The notes beneath the pieces were generated by a model. That model was not told the origin of the DNA and made no database searches. It saw nothing but the letters and a program-made list of their open reading frames with translations. A program made the position numbers and the translations under genes. Shown here piece after piece: positions 45,145-54,393 of a DNA stretch of 64,000 nucleotides (positions within the stretch are counted from its first letter, which is position 1; each line of letters starts with the position of its first letter). The DNA is from Gluconacetobacter sacchari. Lineage in GTDB: Bacteria > Pseudomonadota > Alphaproteobacteria > Acetobacterales > Acetobacteraceae. Where the stretch lies: contig NZ_JABEQJ010000003.1 in NCBI RefSeq assembly GCF_014174255.1, forward strand, positions 124,001-188,000. The letters run 5' to 3'.

Positions 45145-45206
45145 TCCGGCGGCCCCGTTCAACAGGCCGGCAGAGAATCGGCCCAGACAGCCAAGGAAAC
45201 AGAGTG

Positions 45207-46202
45207 ATGACGTCCAAACCGACTGCTGCCTATCAGGTTACCGATCGTAACCTGGCCCTGGAACTGGTCCGCGTGACGGAGGCTGCGGCGATGGCCGCGT
45301 CGCACTGGACCGGGCGCGGCCAGAAGAACGATGCCGATGGCGCCGCCGTCGAGGCGATGCGTCTGGCCTTCGATACCGTGGCCATCGACGGCACGGTGGT
45401 GATCGGCGAGGGGGAGATGGACGAGGCGCCGATGCTGTTCATCGGCGAGAAGGTGGGTTCGGGCGGCCCGGCGATGGATATTGCCGTGGACCCGCTGGAA
45501 GGCACCAACCTGTGCGCCAAGAACATGCCCAACGCCCTGACGGTGGTGGCGCTGGCCGAGGCGGGCAATTTCCTGCATGCGCCCGATGTCTACATGGAGA
45601 AGATCGTGGTTGGCCCCGACCTGCCCGAGGGCGTGGTGGACCTGGATGCCAGCATCGGTGCCAATCTGCGGGAGCTGGCGCGCGCCAAGCGCAAGGATAT
45701 CGGCGAGTTGACGCTGTGTGCGCTGGAACGCGAGCGGCATGAGGAACTGATCGCCAAGACGCGCGAGGCCGGGGCGCGGGTGATGCTGCTGAGCGACGGC
45801 GACGTGGCGGCCGCCATCGCGGCCTGCCTGCCGGATGGCGCGGTGGATATCTATGCCGGGTCGGGCGGCGCGCCCGAGGGGGTGCTGGCCGCCGCCGCCG
45901 TGCGGTGTGTGCGCGGCCAGATGCAGGCGCGCCTTTTGTTCGAGGATGACGAGCAGATCCGCCGGGCGCGGGAGATGGATCCGGGCAAGGACCCTTCGCG
46001 CAAGCTGGGTCTGTTCGACCTGGCCAGGGGCGATGTCCTGTTTTCGGCCACCGGGGTGACCGCCGGCCCGCTGCTGCGCGGCATTCGCCGCGATGGGCGC
46101 CATGCCGTCACCCATTCGATCGTCATGCGCTCGAAATCCGGCACCGTGCGTTTTGTCGAGGGGCATCACGATTTCGGCACCAAGATCTGGTCGACCTTCT
46201 GA
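45207..46202 (+). CDS. glpX: class II fructose-1,6-bisphosphatase
   Basis: Gluconeogenic phosphatase, 331 residues. Metal-binding motifs: VVIGEGEMDEAPML (64-77), DIAVDPLEGTNLCAKN (91-106) and GSGGAPEGVLAAAAVRC. The usual second T of EGTT is Asn here. AAGGAAA precedes the start; an in-frame GTG one codon earlier is possible. 62 bases after hom and 21 before recJ. Confidence 0.95.
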   Translation: MTSKPTAAYQVTDRNLALELVRVTEAAAMAASHWTGRGQKNDADGAAVEAMRLAFDTVAIDGTVVIGEGEMDEAPMLFIGEKVGSGGPAMDIAVDPLEGTNLCAKNMPNALTVVALAEAGNFLHAPDVYMEKIVVGPDLPEGVVDLDASIGANLRELARAKRKDIGELTLCALERERHEELIAKTREAGARVMLLSDGDVAAAIAACLPDGAVDIYAGSGGAPEGVLAAAAVRCVRGQMQARLLFEDDEQIRRAREMDPGKDPSRKLGLFDLARGDVLFSATGVTAGPLLRGIRRDGRHAVTHSIVMRSKSGTVRFVEGHHDFGTKIWSTF

Positions 46203-46223
46203 CGGACGGCATCGTTTCCGGTG

Positions 46224-48056
46224 ATGGCTGACGGGACCTTGATGGCGCGGCCCCCTGGTGCGGCCGAGGAGGCGCTGGTGCTGGGGGTGCGTTCCAGCCT
46301 GTCCGGCCGGCGCTGGCTGTGGCGGGATTCCCGTCTGGCCGTTGATGGCGGGCGGATCGGGCTGATGATCGCGCAGCAGGCGGGTGTGTCCGAACTGGTC
46401 GGGCAGATGCTGGCGGTGCGTGGGCTGGATGGCGGCACGGCCGCGACCTTCCTGGACCCGACCCTGCGGGCGCTGATGCCCGATCCGTCCATGTTGCGGG
46501 ACATGGATGCGGCGGCCGAGCGGCTGGCCGAGGCGGTTCGCCGGGGCGAGACGGTGGCCGTGTTCGGCGATTACGATGTGGATGGCGCCTGTGCCGCCGC
46601 CCTGATGACCGGGCTGCTGCGCGGGCTGGGTTGTCCGGTCATGACCCATGTGCCTGACCGGATCACCGAGGGCTATGGTCCCAACGCCCCGGCGCTGGAG
46701 GCGCTGGTGGCGCGGGGGGCGACGCTGGTGGTCTGTGTCGATTGCGGCACGGCGGCGGGGGATGTGCTGGCGACGCTGGCCGGGCGGGCCGAGATCGTGG
46801 TGCTGGATCATCACAAGGCGGAGGGGGCTCCGCCATCCGTGCTGGCCACCGTCAATCCCAACCGTCCGGACTGCGTGTCCGGCCAGCGGGGGTTGTGCGC
46901 GGCGGGGGTGGCGTTTCTGACGGCGGTGGCGCTGGTGCGGGCGTTGCGTCGGGCGGGCTGGTTTGCCGGGCGGCCGGAGCCGGACCTGATGGCGTTCCTC
47001 GATATCGTGGCGTTGGCGACGGTGTGCGACGTGATGCCGCTGACGGGGTTGAACCGCGCGCTGGTGACGCAGGGGCTGAAGGTCCTGGCGCGGCGGCAGC
47101 GCGTCGGGCTGGAGGCGCTGCTGGAGGTTGCGGGGGCGCGCGATCCGCTGTCGGCCTTTACCTGCGGCTTTGCGCTGGGCCCGCGGATCAATGCGGGCGG
47201 TCGCATTGCCGAGTCTGGTCTGGGGTTGGACCTGTTGCTGTGTGACGATGCCGCGGAGGCCAGGCGGCTGGCTGAGCGGCTGGACGCGGTGAACCGCCGC
47301 CGTCAGACGGTGGAAACCGCGATTCTGGACCGCGCGATGGAGGACGCGGCGGCCCAGCGCGCGGCCGGGCATGCGGTGCTGCTGCTGTCGGGTCGGGACT
47401 GGCATCCGGGTGTGGTGGGCATCGTGGCTGGCCGGATCAAGGAACGGTTCAATCGTCCGGTGCTGGTGGGGGCGGAACTGGAGGACGGGACGGTCAAGGG
47501 ATCGGGGCGCTCGGTCATGGATATCGATCTGGGGGCGGCGATTATCGCGGCGCGGCAGATGGGGCTGCTGACGACCGGCGGGGGCCATGCCATGGCGGCG
47601 GGATTCTCGTTGCCTCTGGCCGGGGTGCCGGCGCTGCATGATTTCCTGAATACGCGCCTGTGCGATGCGGCGGCGCTGCCGGATGCGGTGGATGTGCCGA
47701 TCGAGGGGGTGGTGCATGTGGCCGGTGCGACGGTGGCGCTAGCGAGCGATATCGGCCGGCTGGCTCCATTCGGCGCGGGCAATGACGAGCCGGTGCTGGC
47801 CATTCCGCGCGTGCGGGTGGTGCGGGCTGATCGGATCGGCCGTGAGGGGGGAACGCTGCGGGTACTGGTGGAAGGCGAAGGCGGCGGCCCCCGGTTGAAG
47901 GCGCTGCTGTTTCGTGCCGACGACCACCCGGCCGCGGCGACGCTGGAGGATCGCAATGCCCCCCCGCTGCATCTGGCGGGCTGGTTGCGCGCGGAAAACT
48001 GGAATGGCCGCACCGATGCCAGCTTCTTCATCCGCGATGCGGCGATTGCGAGCTGA
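46224..48056 (+). CDS. recJ: single-stranded-DNA exonuclease RecJ
   Basis: 5'-3' ssDNA exonuclease for recombination and mismatch repair; 610 residues. DHH motifs: AVFGDYDVDGACAAALM (Asp116, Asp118, Asp120), VVCVDCGTAAG and VVLDHHKAE (Asp195-His-His). DHHA1 motif GGGHAMAAGFSL near 454 and a C-terminal OB-like domain. Preceded by GTG-ATG; the ATG is used. Confidence 0.95.
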   Translation: MADGTLMARPPGAAEEALVLGVRSSLSGRRWLWRDSRLAVDGGRIGLMIAQQAGVSELVGQMLAVRGLDGGTAATFLDPTLRALMPDPSMLRDMDAAAERLAEAVRRGETVAVFGDYDVDGACAAALMTGLLRGLGCPVMTHVPDRITEGYGPNAPALEALVARGATLVVCVDCGTAAGDVLATLAGRAEIVVLDHHKAEGAPPSVLATVNPNRPDCVSGQRGLCAAGVAFLTAVALVRALRRAGWFAGRPEPDLMAFLDIVALATVCDVMPLTGLNRALVTQGLKVLARRQRVGLEALLEVAGARDPLSAFTCGFALGPRINAGGRIAESGLGLDLLLCDDAAEARRLAERLDAVNRRRQTVETAILDRAMEDAAAQRAAGHAVLLLSGRDWHPGVVGIVAGRIKERFNRPVLVGAELEDGTVKGSGRSVMDIDLGAAIIAARQMGLLTTGGGHAMAAGFSLPLAGVPALHDFLNTRLCDAAALPDAVDVPIEGVVHVAGATVALASDIGRLAPFGAGNDEPVLAIPRVRVVRADRIGREGGTLRVLVEGEGGGPRLKALLFRADDHPAAATLEDRNAPPLHLAGWLRAENWNGRTDASFFIRDAAIAS

Positions 48057-48143
48057 TGGTGGTTTGCCGAGAAAATGTCCTTATCCTTCGGGCGGGGCTT
48101 GACCATCGCGCTGCATCAGGATACGAAGCCGCCCAAGCCAGAT

Positions 48144-48219
48144 GTCCCATTCGTCTAGAGGCCTAGGACGCCGCCCTCTCACGGCGGCAACAGGGGTTCG
48201 AATCCCCTATGGGACGCCA
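48144..48219 (+). tRNA. tRNA-Glu (CTC)
   Basis: 76 bases including CCA. Acceptor stem GTCCCAT/ATGGGAC, D-loop TCGTCTAGAGGCCTAGGA, anticodon arm CGCCGCCCTCTCACGGCGG with anticodon CTC, T-loop GGGGTTCGAATCCCC. The prophage integrase gene starts its coding region 66 bases downstream, which makes this the integration site. Confidence 0.96.
48192..48219. other. probable attL of the prophage
   Basis: The T arm and acceptor stem of tRNA-Glu border the integrase gene directly. Tyrosine integrases of this kind recombine within the tRNA 3' end and restore it. The matching attR would be a copy of this sequence beyond the right edge. Exact crossover bases cannot be set from one copy. Confidence 0.6.
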
Positions 48220-48284
48220 AGCATTCCATAAAATCGCAGAATACTGCCAAAAACCGCGATAGGGTAGACACCTTCCGGATTTGG

Positions 48285-49313
48285 TTAGACGCAGCCGAGG
48301 CGGCGCATAGCTTCTTGCGCCATCCGGACCTGATCGGCTGCGCGCGTGTATCGCTCCACTTCTGCAAGCGTCTTGTGCCCCGTAATCGCCGCGATCTGAT
48401 GCGGAGTGCAGCCAGCCTCTGCAAGGCGCCGAGCTGCTGCCTTCCGCAACCCATGCGGGCTAAGGCCCGCCGGCAGGCCTGCTTCCTTCGCCCACTCCAC
48501 GAACCGATTGTAGAACCCATTCGGGCTGTACGGCCTTGGGTCGTCCTCGCGTGTGAGGAGAAACCGCGGAGCAGATCGGTCGCATTGTTCGATCTCGGCG
48601 ATGAGCGCCCCATGCAGGGGGATCAGAAGCGCGGCGCCTGTCTTGGCCTGGCGGACGCGGAGGAATCCGCTCTCGATGTCGTCCCAACCCATCCGCACCA
48701 CATCGCTACGCCTCTGCCCCGTGTAGAGCAGAAGGGCCAGTGCCAGCCTCTGTGGTGAGCCCGATAGCCACCGGGCCTCGTATTTCTCGATCTCGTCTTC
48801 TGACCAGCTTTTCGCGCCCTCTCCCTTTTCCTTGAGGCGCCGGACTCCAAGCGTCGGATCGGTCTTGATCCACCCATCCTCGACCGCGAAGCGGAACAAC
48901 AGGCGAAACAGCCGGAGCCGATGGTTCGCGGCAGCCGGCGTATCGGCAGCGCGCGCCACGAAGCGTCGAATGTATTGCGGCTCGAAATCCGTCACAGCAT
49001 GCGCGCCATAGTCCTCTTTCTGCATTCGGGAGAGGATGCGCCGGTAATTTGTCTGCGTGGCCGGACCAAGCTGGCGAAAGGCCGATGATTCATACCAGGC
49101 ATCGACTAGGGCGCAGAACGTGCCGACCCCAGCCTTGGGCTTCTCCTTCGGCTCTTCGGTCGAGGCCAGCGCGGCCTGGTAGGTGGTGAAGAACGACGGG
49201 TCGGACGGGTCTGGCAGAGGGATCTGCTTGAACCCCCTCCGCCTCAGATAATGTCGAACCTTTCCGTGCCGGTCTTTGTATTTCTTGATGAATTGCAGGC
49301 GAATAATTGTCAC
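48285..49313 (-). CDS. tyrosine integrase of the prophage
   Basis: 342 residues. N-terminal Arm/SAM-like domain (about 60-150) and catalytic domain with Arg in YTGQRRSDVVRMGW, Lys in RQAKTGAALL, HGLR (LSPHGLRKAAARRL), the second His in TGHKTLAEVERYTRA with the nucleophile Tyr. The GTG start at 49313 overlaps the excisionase stop (GTGA); longer readings cover that gene instead. Last gene of the leftward operon. Confidence 0.93.
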   Translation of the reverse strand: MTIIRLQFIKKYKDRHGKVRHYLRRRGFKQIPLPDPSDPSFFTTYQAALASTEEPKEKPKAGVGTFCALVDAWYESSAFRQLGPATQTNYRRILSRMQKEDYGAHAVTDFEPQYIRRFVARAADTPAAANHRLRLFRLLFRFAVEDGWIKTDPTLGVRRLKEKGEGAKSWSEDEIEKYEARWLSGSPQRLALALLLYTGQRRSDVVRMGWDDIESGFLRVRQAKTGAALLIPLHGALIAEIEQCDRSAPRFLLTREDDPRPYSPNGFYNRFVEWAKEAGLPAGLSPHGLRKAAARRLAEAGCTPHQIAAITGHKTLAEVERYTRAADQVRMAQEAMRRLGCV

Positions 49314-49543
49314 GGCAGCATGGACAGCGGATTGACCCGCTCCGCGTCGGCTCCAACTGGGGAAAGTCCCTGCTTCATGTCGACCCAGCGGTCGAGCAGA
49401 AGGCGGTCCCATCCGACCCGACGTTCTGTCAGGCGGATGGGTCGCACCACAGGCGCGACCTCCGACAGGAACGTGCTCTTGGACAGGCCGACGTATTCGG
49501 CTGCCTTCTCGACCGGCAGCACGCGGGCGCCGAAGTCACTCAT
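49310..49543 (-). CDS. AlpA/excisionase-like helix-turn-helix protein
   Basis: 77 residues, [22 protein letters not shown] onward: a MerR-like HTH_17 domain as in AlpA and excisionases, directing integrase to excision. Directly upstream of int with a 4-base overlap; its own start overlaps the stop of the zinc-finger gene. Confidence 0.8.
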   Translation of the reverse strand: MSDFGARVLPVEKAAEYVGLSKSTFLSEVAPVVRPIRLTERRVGWDRLLLDRWVDMKQGLSPVGADAERVNPLSMLP

Positions 49544-49764
49544 CCCTCCACCTCCGGCTTTGACCTCTTGGCTCGCACCCACCAAATCATCTTGACGAAG
49601 GGTGCGGCGATCTTCTTGCCCGCCTCCTCTATCCTTGCTGTCGTGATGACATCGATGCAGACCGCGACGCATTCATCGCATATGAATGCTTTCGGACCGG
49701 CGATGATCTTCTTCACCTCATTCTGCGGTTTCCCGCAAAACGAGCAATAGAGCACGTCGTTCAT
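49540..49764 (-). CDS. standalone ClpX-type zinc-finger protein
   Basis: 74 residues. The N-terminal 40 match the C4 zinc-binding domain of Clp[21 protein letters not shown] and [10 protein letters not shown], with the four zinc cysteines. No AAA+ part follows, only a basic Lys-rich tail. In ClpX this domain binds substrates and adaptors, so the protein might modulate host ClpXP (inference). Overlaps both neighbours. Confidence 0.82.
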   Translation of the reverse strand: MNDVLYCSFCGKPQNEVKKIIAGPKAFICDECVAVCIDVITTARIEEAGKKIAAPFVKMIWWVRAKRSKPEVEG

Positions 49765-50042
49765 CGCGCCCTCTCGCCGCTCAATAGGTCCAGAACCTGG
49801 CCGGGATGGTCCATCGACCGGACGATTTCCATCGCCCTGCGGCGGGCGGCCTGCGCGATGGCGTCGCCGATGAAGGTGGTGCTCTCAACTTCAGGGCCAC
49901 CTTCGCGGGACACGCTGATGGCGAAGCCGGCGCCGCGCAGCATCAGGGTCATGGCCTCCAGGCCCTCTTCTTCATCCACCAGGACATGATCTGCGATGGC
50001 CCTGCCGATGACTTCGAGATCGACTTCGACGGTGATTTTCAT
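49761..50042 (-). CDS. hypothetical phage protein
   Basis: 93 residues, [20 protein letters not shown]; acidic, mixed alpha-beta, no TM. Not recognised. Overlaps its neighbours at both ends in the leftward operon. Confidence 0.7.
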   Translation of the reverse strand: MKITVEVDLEVIGRAIADHVLVDEEEGLEAMTLMLRGAGFAISVSREGGPEVESTTFIGDAIAQAARRRAMEIVRSMDHPGQVLDLLSGERAR

Positions 50043-50608
50043 GGCGTGGTCTTTCTCCTCGGATTGGCGACGTGGAGCATGAGCCAGCGATGGACGGCCG
50101 TTGCTCGCGTGGCCTGGATAGCCATGGTTACCCGCGCCGGGTCGACGCCCTCTGCTATGTCGCTTTGCTTAAAGATGCGCTCCAGTTCAGCCAGTTCGTG
50201 CATGAACTCGGCGTCTGTCGCGCCGTCGCGGAACAACTGGTCGGTTTCCGACCAGCCCGCGCCCCATTGGGGTTCCTGCTCGGGGATCTCCCGACCATGG
50301 TTTACCGGCAGCAGGTCGCGCACGCTGTAGAAAAAGCTCTCTTCCGCTAGGGATTCTGGCGCGGGCCGCGTCCAGTCTATCACCGGCTTGTCGTAGAGCG
50401 CGCCGAGGCGTGCGACGCATTGACGTGCGCTGGTGATGTCGGTGGTGAGGGCCAGATACTCCCACCTGTCGTCCATGAAGACGACACACGGGAAGAACAT
50501 CGTGGGCGCGTTGATCTCGTCAAGCGCGTCCTGGACCCACAGGTGTTTTACCTTGGCCCAGTCGATGGTTTCGGGCGGCGTTGCCCGGTGATGGGTCACC
50601 GTCTTCAT
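50039..50608 (-). CDS. hypothetical phage protein
   Basis: 189 residues from MKTVTHHRATPPETIDWAKV. Tryptophan-rich, acidic, no recognised domain. Earlier in-frame ATG at 50677 lies inside the upstream gene; the start at 50608 gives the 4-base overlap seen throughout this operon. Confidence 0.68.
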   Translation of the reverse strand: MKTVTHHRATPPETIDWAKVKHLWVQDALDEINAPTMFFPCVVFMDDRWEYLALTTDITSARQCVARLGALYDKPVIDWTRPAPESLAEESFFYSVRDLLPVNHGREIPEQEPQWGAGWSETDQLFRDGATDAEFMHELAELERIFKQSDIAEGVDPARVTMAIQATRATAVHRWLMLHVANPRRKTTP

Positions 50609-50880
50609 GCGTGTCCCACCACCTTGGGGGCCATGGCCAGATCGTAGAGCCGGGCCTTTGCGGAAAGGGTGAAGCATTCGATGTGTTTTCTGATAATGGG
50701 TTCCGGCAGGTTGAGGTCATGCTTCATGTTGATGCGCATGACTTCGATCCAGGCATCGAGGCTGGGCTTGATTGCAGAGAGTGGAGCGCCTTCGACGCCC
50801 CAAACTTCCTCGGCCCAGGTTCGACCGTCGACAAATGGATCGCGCAGGCCGAGGGCAGCCAATGCTTCCTCCCAGGTCAT
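50605..50880 (-). CDS. hypothetical phage protein
   Basis: 91 residues from MTWEEALAALGLRD; strong ribosome site AAGGAG 7 bases upstream decides the start over a longer reading. Predicted helical; not recognised. Confidence 0.7.
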   Translation of the reverse strand: MTWEEALAALGLRDPFVDGRTWAEEVWGVEGAPLSAIKPSLDAWIEVMRINMKHDLNLPEPIIRKHIECFTLSAKARLYDLAMAPKVVGHA

Positions 50881-51077
50881 GTGGTTGCTCCTTGGGGCCT
50901 GTTGCCCGGCCGGACGCGGGTTGCCGGATAGCCCAGCACCTCGATCCAGAACCGGCGGCAGGTGTTGCGCTGCTTGCCCAGCCGGTCGCCGATCTGCTTC
51001 CAGGTGTGGCCGGCGCGGCGCATGTGGACCAGAATGCCGATCTCGCGTTGCGGCCATTGCTTGCGGGGGCGCCCCAT
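50877..51077 (-). CDS. small HTH-like phage protein
   Basis: 66 residues, MGRPRKQWPQREIGILVHMRR. Contains a likely helix-turn-helix: GHTWKQIGDRLGKQRNTCRRFW, a SANT/GcrA-like pattern often found in phage DNA-binding proteins. Overlaps its neighbours. Confidence 0.68.
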   Translation of the reverse strand: MGRPRKQWPQREIGILVHMRRAGHTWKQIGDRLGKQRNTCRRFWIEVLGYPATRVRPGNRPQGATT

Positions 51078-51355
51078 TACGCGCGCCTCCCTTCCAACTG
51101 GCTCCAGGTCTGCCGGTCCTGCCGGATGGTCAGGCGGTGCATGATCGCGCCACCCTCGAACTGCTGGGCGAAGAGCCGGCACAGCGGCGAGGGGTAGCCG
51201 AGGGAGTCCCACAGCACGCACAGGTCGGTCAGTTCGGCGCGGAACCGGGTGAGGAAGACGGTATCGGGCTCCGACGCCGTTTCCTCGGCCACACGGACGC
51301 CCATGCCGCGCGGGGTGAGGCCGGATTCCCATCCGGCCGCCGCTGTTGCGCTCAT
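51077..51355 (-). CDS. hypothetical phage protein
   Basis: 92 residues from MSATAAAGWESGLTPRG. No recognised domain. The start overlaps the preceding stop (ATGA). Confidence 0.65.
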   Translation of the reverse strand: MSATAAAGWESGLTPRGMGVRVAEETASEPDTVFLTRFRAELTDLCVLWDSLGYPSPLCRLFAQQFEGGAIMHRLTIRQDRQTWSQLEGRRA

Positions 51356-52800
51356 GCTGTGGCTCCCTGATCGTCCTGCACGCCGGCGACATCGCGGACC
51401 AAGGCGCGGACAACCTGTTCCGGAAATTCCGGCAGTTTGACGAAGCGGCCATCTTTGACATTGCTGAACGTCAGAAGCTTGACGCGCGCAAGGTGCGCTT
51501 CCGTCGATGTGGCGCGGATTTGGCAGCACTGGTCGACCAATTCCCAATATTCCTTCACCAACTTGGTCGGAATGTCTTCATCGAGTGGGGATGTGTCCAT
51601 GGCGTAGAAGGCCAGGCCAGCTTGGTTGACGAGGCCCAGCAGGCGATAATTGTCCTCGGCGCGCTTCAGTTCTTCCTGATCCGGGATCACGCGCGGGCGG
51701 GCTTTCTCGCCGTCATCCATGGCGATCAGGTCGCGCAGCAGGGCGTTGTGCATCGTCTGCTCGATATCCGTCCCCTCGCAGGTAGTCGTGTCGTTTCCGT
51801 TCGCCAGGATCGCTTTTGCGCGGGCGATAACGCCGGCCGTCGTGACGGCGCGCATCTTGCTGGCGCGCTCGGCAAGTTCGTCCCGCTCGCCGCGCAGCCT
51901 GCGCCAGAGGGAGCCCTTCTCCTCTTCGACGGGATGGTCGTTGTAGATCCGCCGATGCTCGCTTTCGAGATCCTCAAGGCGCTTGCACGTCACGATCAGA
52001 TCGCGATCAGGCGAACTCGGGCCCCAGCCGGCGCTGATGCGGCGCAGGCTGTCGCGGGGGGTGTTGCGCATGTCGTCGCGCGTCAGCCACCAGGCCTGCC
52101 CCGCCAGATGGGCGGGATTGGTCGGAAGGGTGAGGGTTCCGCCTTTGTCGGCGATGAGACGCTTGACCTCTTCCGCGAGGTCTTCCTCGGGGATGCTGTC
52201 GAGCCGGGCAGTCGAGAGCGGGGCACCGTCCTGCCGGAAGATCTCCAGCTTGCCGCCCGGTGTCAGGCGGAACGCGATGCCTTTTTCCAGGCCCTGCATC
52301 ACGACGAAGCGTGCGTAATGCGATTCCGACTGGATGTTCTCGTCGATCGGCAGGCCGATGGCGCGCGCCCCGATTTCATCGGGATCGATCCCGAGGATTT
52401 CGGATGCGGGCCGGATGACGCGCCAGAGCCTTTCCAGCATCGTGAAAGATGCCGGCAGGTCGCATCCGTGCGTCCCGATTGATCCGGTCATGTAGTTGGT
52501 GACCGCCATCAGTTCGGACAGGATGTCCGCCGGCGTCTCGATGGGTAGAGGACCGGAGTCATATTCGACCCACAGGGCGTCCATTCGGTCATGGACCTTG
52601 TCCCGATGGGCTTCGACCTCCGGCGTCGTCCGTTCATCGTCGTCGGCTTCGCGGACGGTCGAGCAATAGGCGGCCATGGCGCGGCCCACGGCACTGGAAG
52701 TGCGGACGGCCGGCGCGAGGGCCGCGTCGATCTGGTCTTCGATCGTGACGGGCGCAGCCGTCTTCTGGGCGCATTTCGGGCGCGACTTGACTTTGACCAT
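51352..52800 (-). CDS. large hypothetical prophage protein
   Basis: 482 residues from MVKVKSRPKCAQKTAAPVT, the largest gene of the leftward operon. Mostly helical and charged, with no Walker motif, TM or catalytic signature that I recognise. The longer reading upstream overlaps the preceding gene and lacks a ribosome site. Confidence 0.7.
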   Translation of the reverse strand: MVKVKSRPKCAQKTAAPVTIEDQIDAALAPAVRTSSAVGRAMAAYCSTVREADDDERTTPEVEAHRDKVHDRMDALWVEYDSGPLPIETPADILSELMAVTNYMTGSIGTHGCDLPASFTMLERLWRVIRPASEILGIDPDEIGARAIGLPIDENIQSESHYARFVVMQGLEKGIAFRLTPGGKLEIFRQDGAPLSTARLDSIPEEDLAEEVKRLIADKGGTLTLPTNPAHLAGQAWWLTRDDMRNTPRDSLRRISAGWGPSSPDRDLIVTCKRLEDLESEHRRIYNDHPVEEEKGSLWRRLRGERDELAERASKMRAVTTAGVIARAKAILANGNDTTTCEGTDIEQTMHNALLRDLIAMDDGEKARPRVIPDQEELKRAEDNYRLLGLVNQAGLAFYAMDTSPLDEDIPTKLVKEYWELVDQCCQIRATSTEAHLARVKLLTFSNVKDGRFVKLPEFPEQVVRALVRDVAGVQDDQGATA

Positions 52801-52838
52801 TTTGATAGTTCCCAGCTTGGCCTTGCGGCCAGTGAATG

Positions 52839-53381
52839 TCAGTGGATGGTGGAGCGCACGCTGGCCGGTGGGCCGCCGTTGCCGCTGCCGGGATCGAAGA
52901 TCGTTCGTCCGGTCGCCCGCGTCATCTTCCTGAGTTCCGTTTCCATGATCGGCGGCATGGGCTGCTCGCCCTGGTCGCGCAGCCAGGCGTTGGTCAGCCA
53001 TGTGGCCCGGTCTTCCGGGTCGCGCATGTCGGCGGTCAGAAGGCCGACCGCTTCCGCCAGCGCGTCGCGGTATTCGCCGAAGCCGCTGGAAACGAGGGGC
53101 GCGCCGAGCGGCGCGGCGCTGAAGAACTCGCGTGCCAGCCGGTTGTCGCAGATCACGACCGGTCCCGGCGCGCCGGGGTCGATGCTCCACACGGCCAGCG
53201 GCGCGGCGTCGCTCGGCATGTCGGTGATGCGCTTCCAGCCGCCATCGTTCGGGAACTGCATGGCCGCGAGCAGATCGTCATGCGCGTGCCAGGGATACGA
53301 CGCCCCACCATGGGGCGCCTGATAGAACCGGACGGGTTGGCCGTTGACCAGGCCCGTGTGCAGCAGGGGAATGCAGCGCAT
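52839..53381 (-). CDS. hypothetical phage protein
   Basis: 180 residues from MRCIPLLHTGLVNGQPVRFY. Contains HGGASYPWHAHDDLLAAM, a His-rich stretch, but no known fold recognised. Shares one base with the KilA-N stop (TGATG). Confidence 0.66.
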   Translation of the reverse strand: MRCIPLLHTGLVNGQPVRFYQAPHGGASYPWHAHDDLLAAMQFPNDGGWKRITDMPSDAAPLAVWSIDPGAPGPVVICDNRLAREFFSAAPLGAPLVSSGFGEYRDALAEAVGLLTADMRDPEDRATWLTNAWLRDQGEQPMPPIMETELRKMTRATGRTIFDPGSGNGGPPASVRSTIH

Positions 53382-54265
53382 CACAGCAGCCCTCCCTGCG
53401 GCACCAGATCGGTATCGGCCGCCAGCGCGACGGCGGCGTAGGGCGAGGTTGCGCCGGCGAGATGGGCCTTGATCAGCGGGATGATCGACGCCTTCCACAG
53501 AAGTTCCTGCGAGAAGCCGGACGCATGCCTGCGAGGGGAATCGACCACGCGCGAATGCTGCTTGCCGAGCTCGGTTGCCTGGTAAGGGCAACGGCAGCCC
53601 TTTCCGCCTTTGGTCTGGTAACCCATCTCGATCAGGGCCGGGTTGATGCGCCGGTTGCTGATGCCGCCGATCGCCTCGGCAATGGCGGTGACGTTCATCA
53701 CCGGTTCCTGATCCGGCGCTTCCATGCGCACCGGCCCGGCTTCCTCGAACAGATTGATGCCCGTCTTCACCGTCGCGCGGTCGTTGGCGGAGATGAGCGC
53801 CGCGTTCCGGTCCAGCCCGCGCATCTCGTTGACGCGGGTGTAAAGCTCGATCAGCCCGAGCGTCTGGCGGCGCGGACCGATCAGCGCCGGCGCGCGGGGA
53901 GCCTTGGGCTTGGGTGTCGGGTCTTTGCCGCGCACCAGAGCATCGAACGCGCGGATGACGGTCAGGTGGAACGCGGGGCTGATCCACATCGCGTAGGCGT
54001 AGACCAGTTCCTTGACGGCATAGGTTCCGCCGTTGCGGCCAGGAACGGTAACTACGGGCTTCTCGGCAGTTTCTGAAACTGTGCATTCCTGCATAGTTTC
54101 CAGTTCGGCGATCAGCTTCTTGGCGGTCTCGGTGCGCAGCCACTGGGCGGGCGCATCTTTATCAAGAGCACCAGCAGCCCGGTGGCAATCATTCAGGCAG
54201 TAGCGGCCTCCGGCATCTTGCCGAACCGACGTGGAAAGAATGGTCAAAGGTGTGTTCTGGCTCAT
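53381..54265 (-). CDS. KilA-N domain phage protein
   Basis: 294 residues. N-terminal KilA-N DNA-binding domain (about 15-125) with CLNDCHRAAGA, WLRTETAKKLIAELE and GGTYAVKELVYAYAMWISPAFHLTVIRAFD. The C-terminal half contains a HTH-like segment (ITAIAEAIGG-type: NVTAIAEAIGGISNRRINPALIEMG). Probably a regulator or antirepressor of the prophage. Overlaps the small membrane protein gene (ATGA). Confidence 0.87.
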   Translation of the reverse strand: MSQNTPLTILSTSVRQDAGGRYCLNDCHRAAGALDKDAPAQWLRTETAKKLIAELETMQECTVSETAEKPVVTVPGRNGGTYAVKELVYAYAMWISPAFHLTVIRAFDALVRGKDPTPKPKAPRAPALIGPRRQTLGLIELYTRVNEMRGLDRNAALISANDRATVKTGINLFEEAGPVRMEAPDQEPVMNVTAIAEAIGGISNRRINPALIEMGYQTKGGKGCRCPYQATELGKQHSRVVDSPRRHASGFSQELLWKASIIPLIKAHLAGATSPYAAVALAADTDLVPQGGLL

Positions 54266-54393
54266 CGCACCGCCCCCAGCACATAGAGGGTGGTGACGAA
54301 CATCGACGCGCCGATCAGCAGCATCGAGCGGAGGGTGGGAATCACGGCATTTGCGGCGTTGACCGCGCGTATGATATGGATTGCGTCATCCAT
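54262..54393 (-). CDS. 43-residue membrane peptide
   Basis: MDDAIHIIRAVNAANAVIP then one hydrophobic segment (MLLIGASMFVTTLYVLGAV). AGGA lies upstream and it overlaps its neighbours, so translation is likely. Function unknown. Confidence 0.6.
   Translation of the reverse strand: MDDAIHIIRAVNAANAVIPTLRSMLLIGASMFVTTLYVLGAVR

Noticed and set aside
45159-47717. Minus-strand open frame of 852 codons opposite glpX and recJ
   Set aside because: Composition is that of an antisense shadow; glpX and recJ have all catalytic motifs on the other strand.
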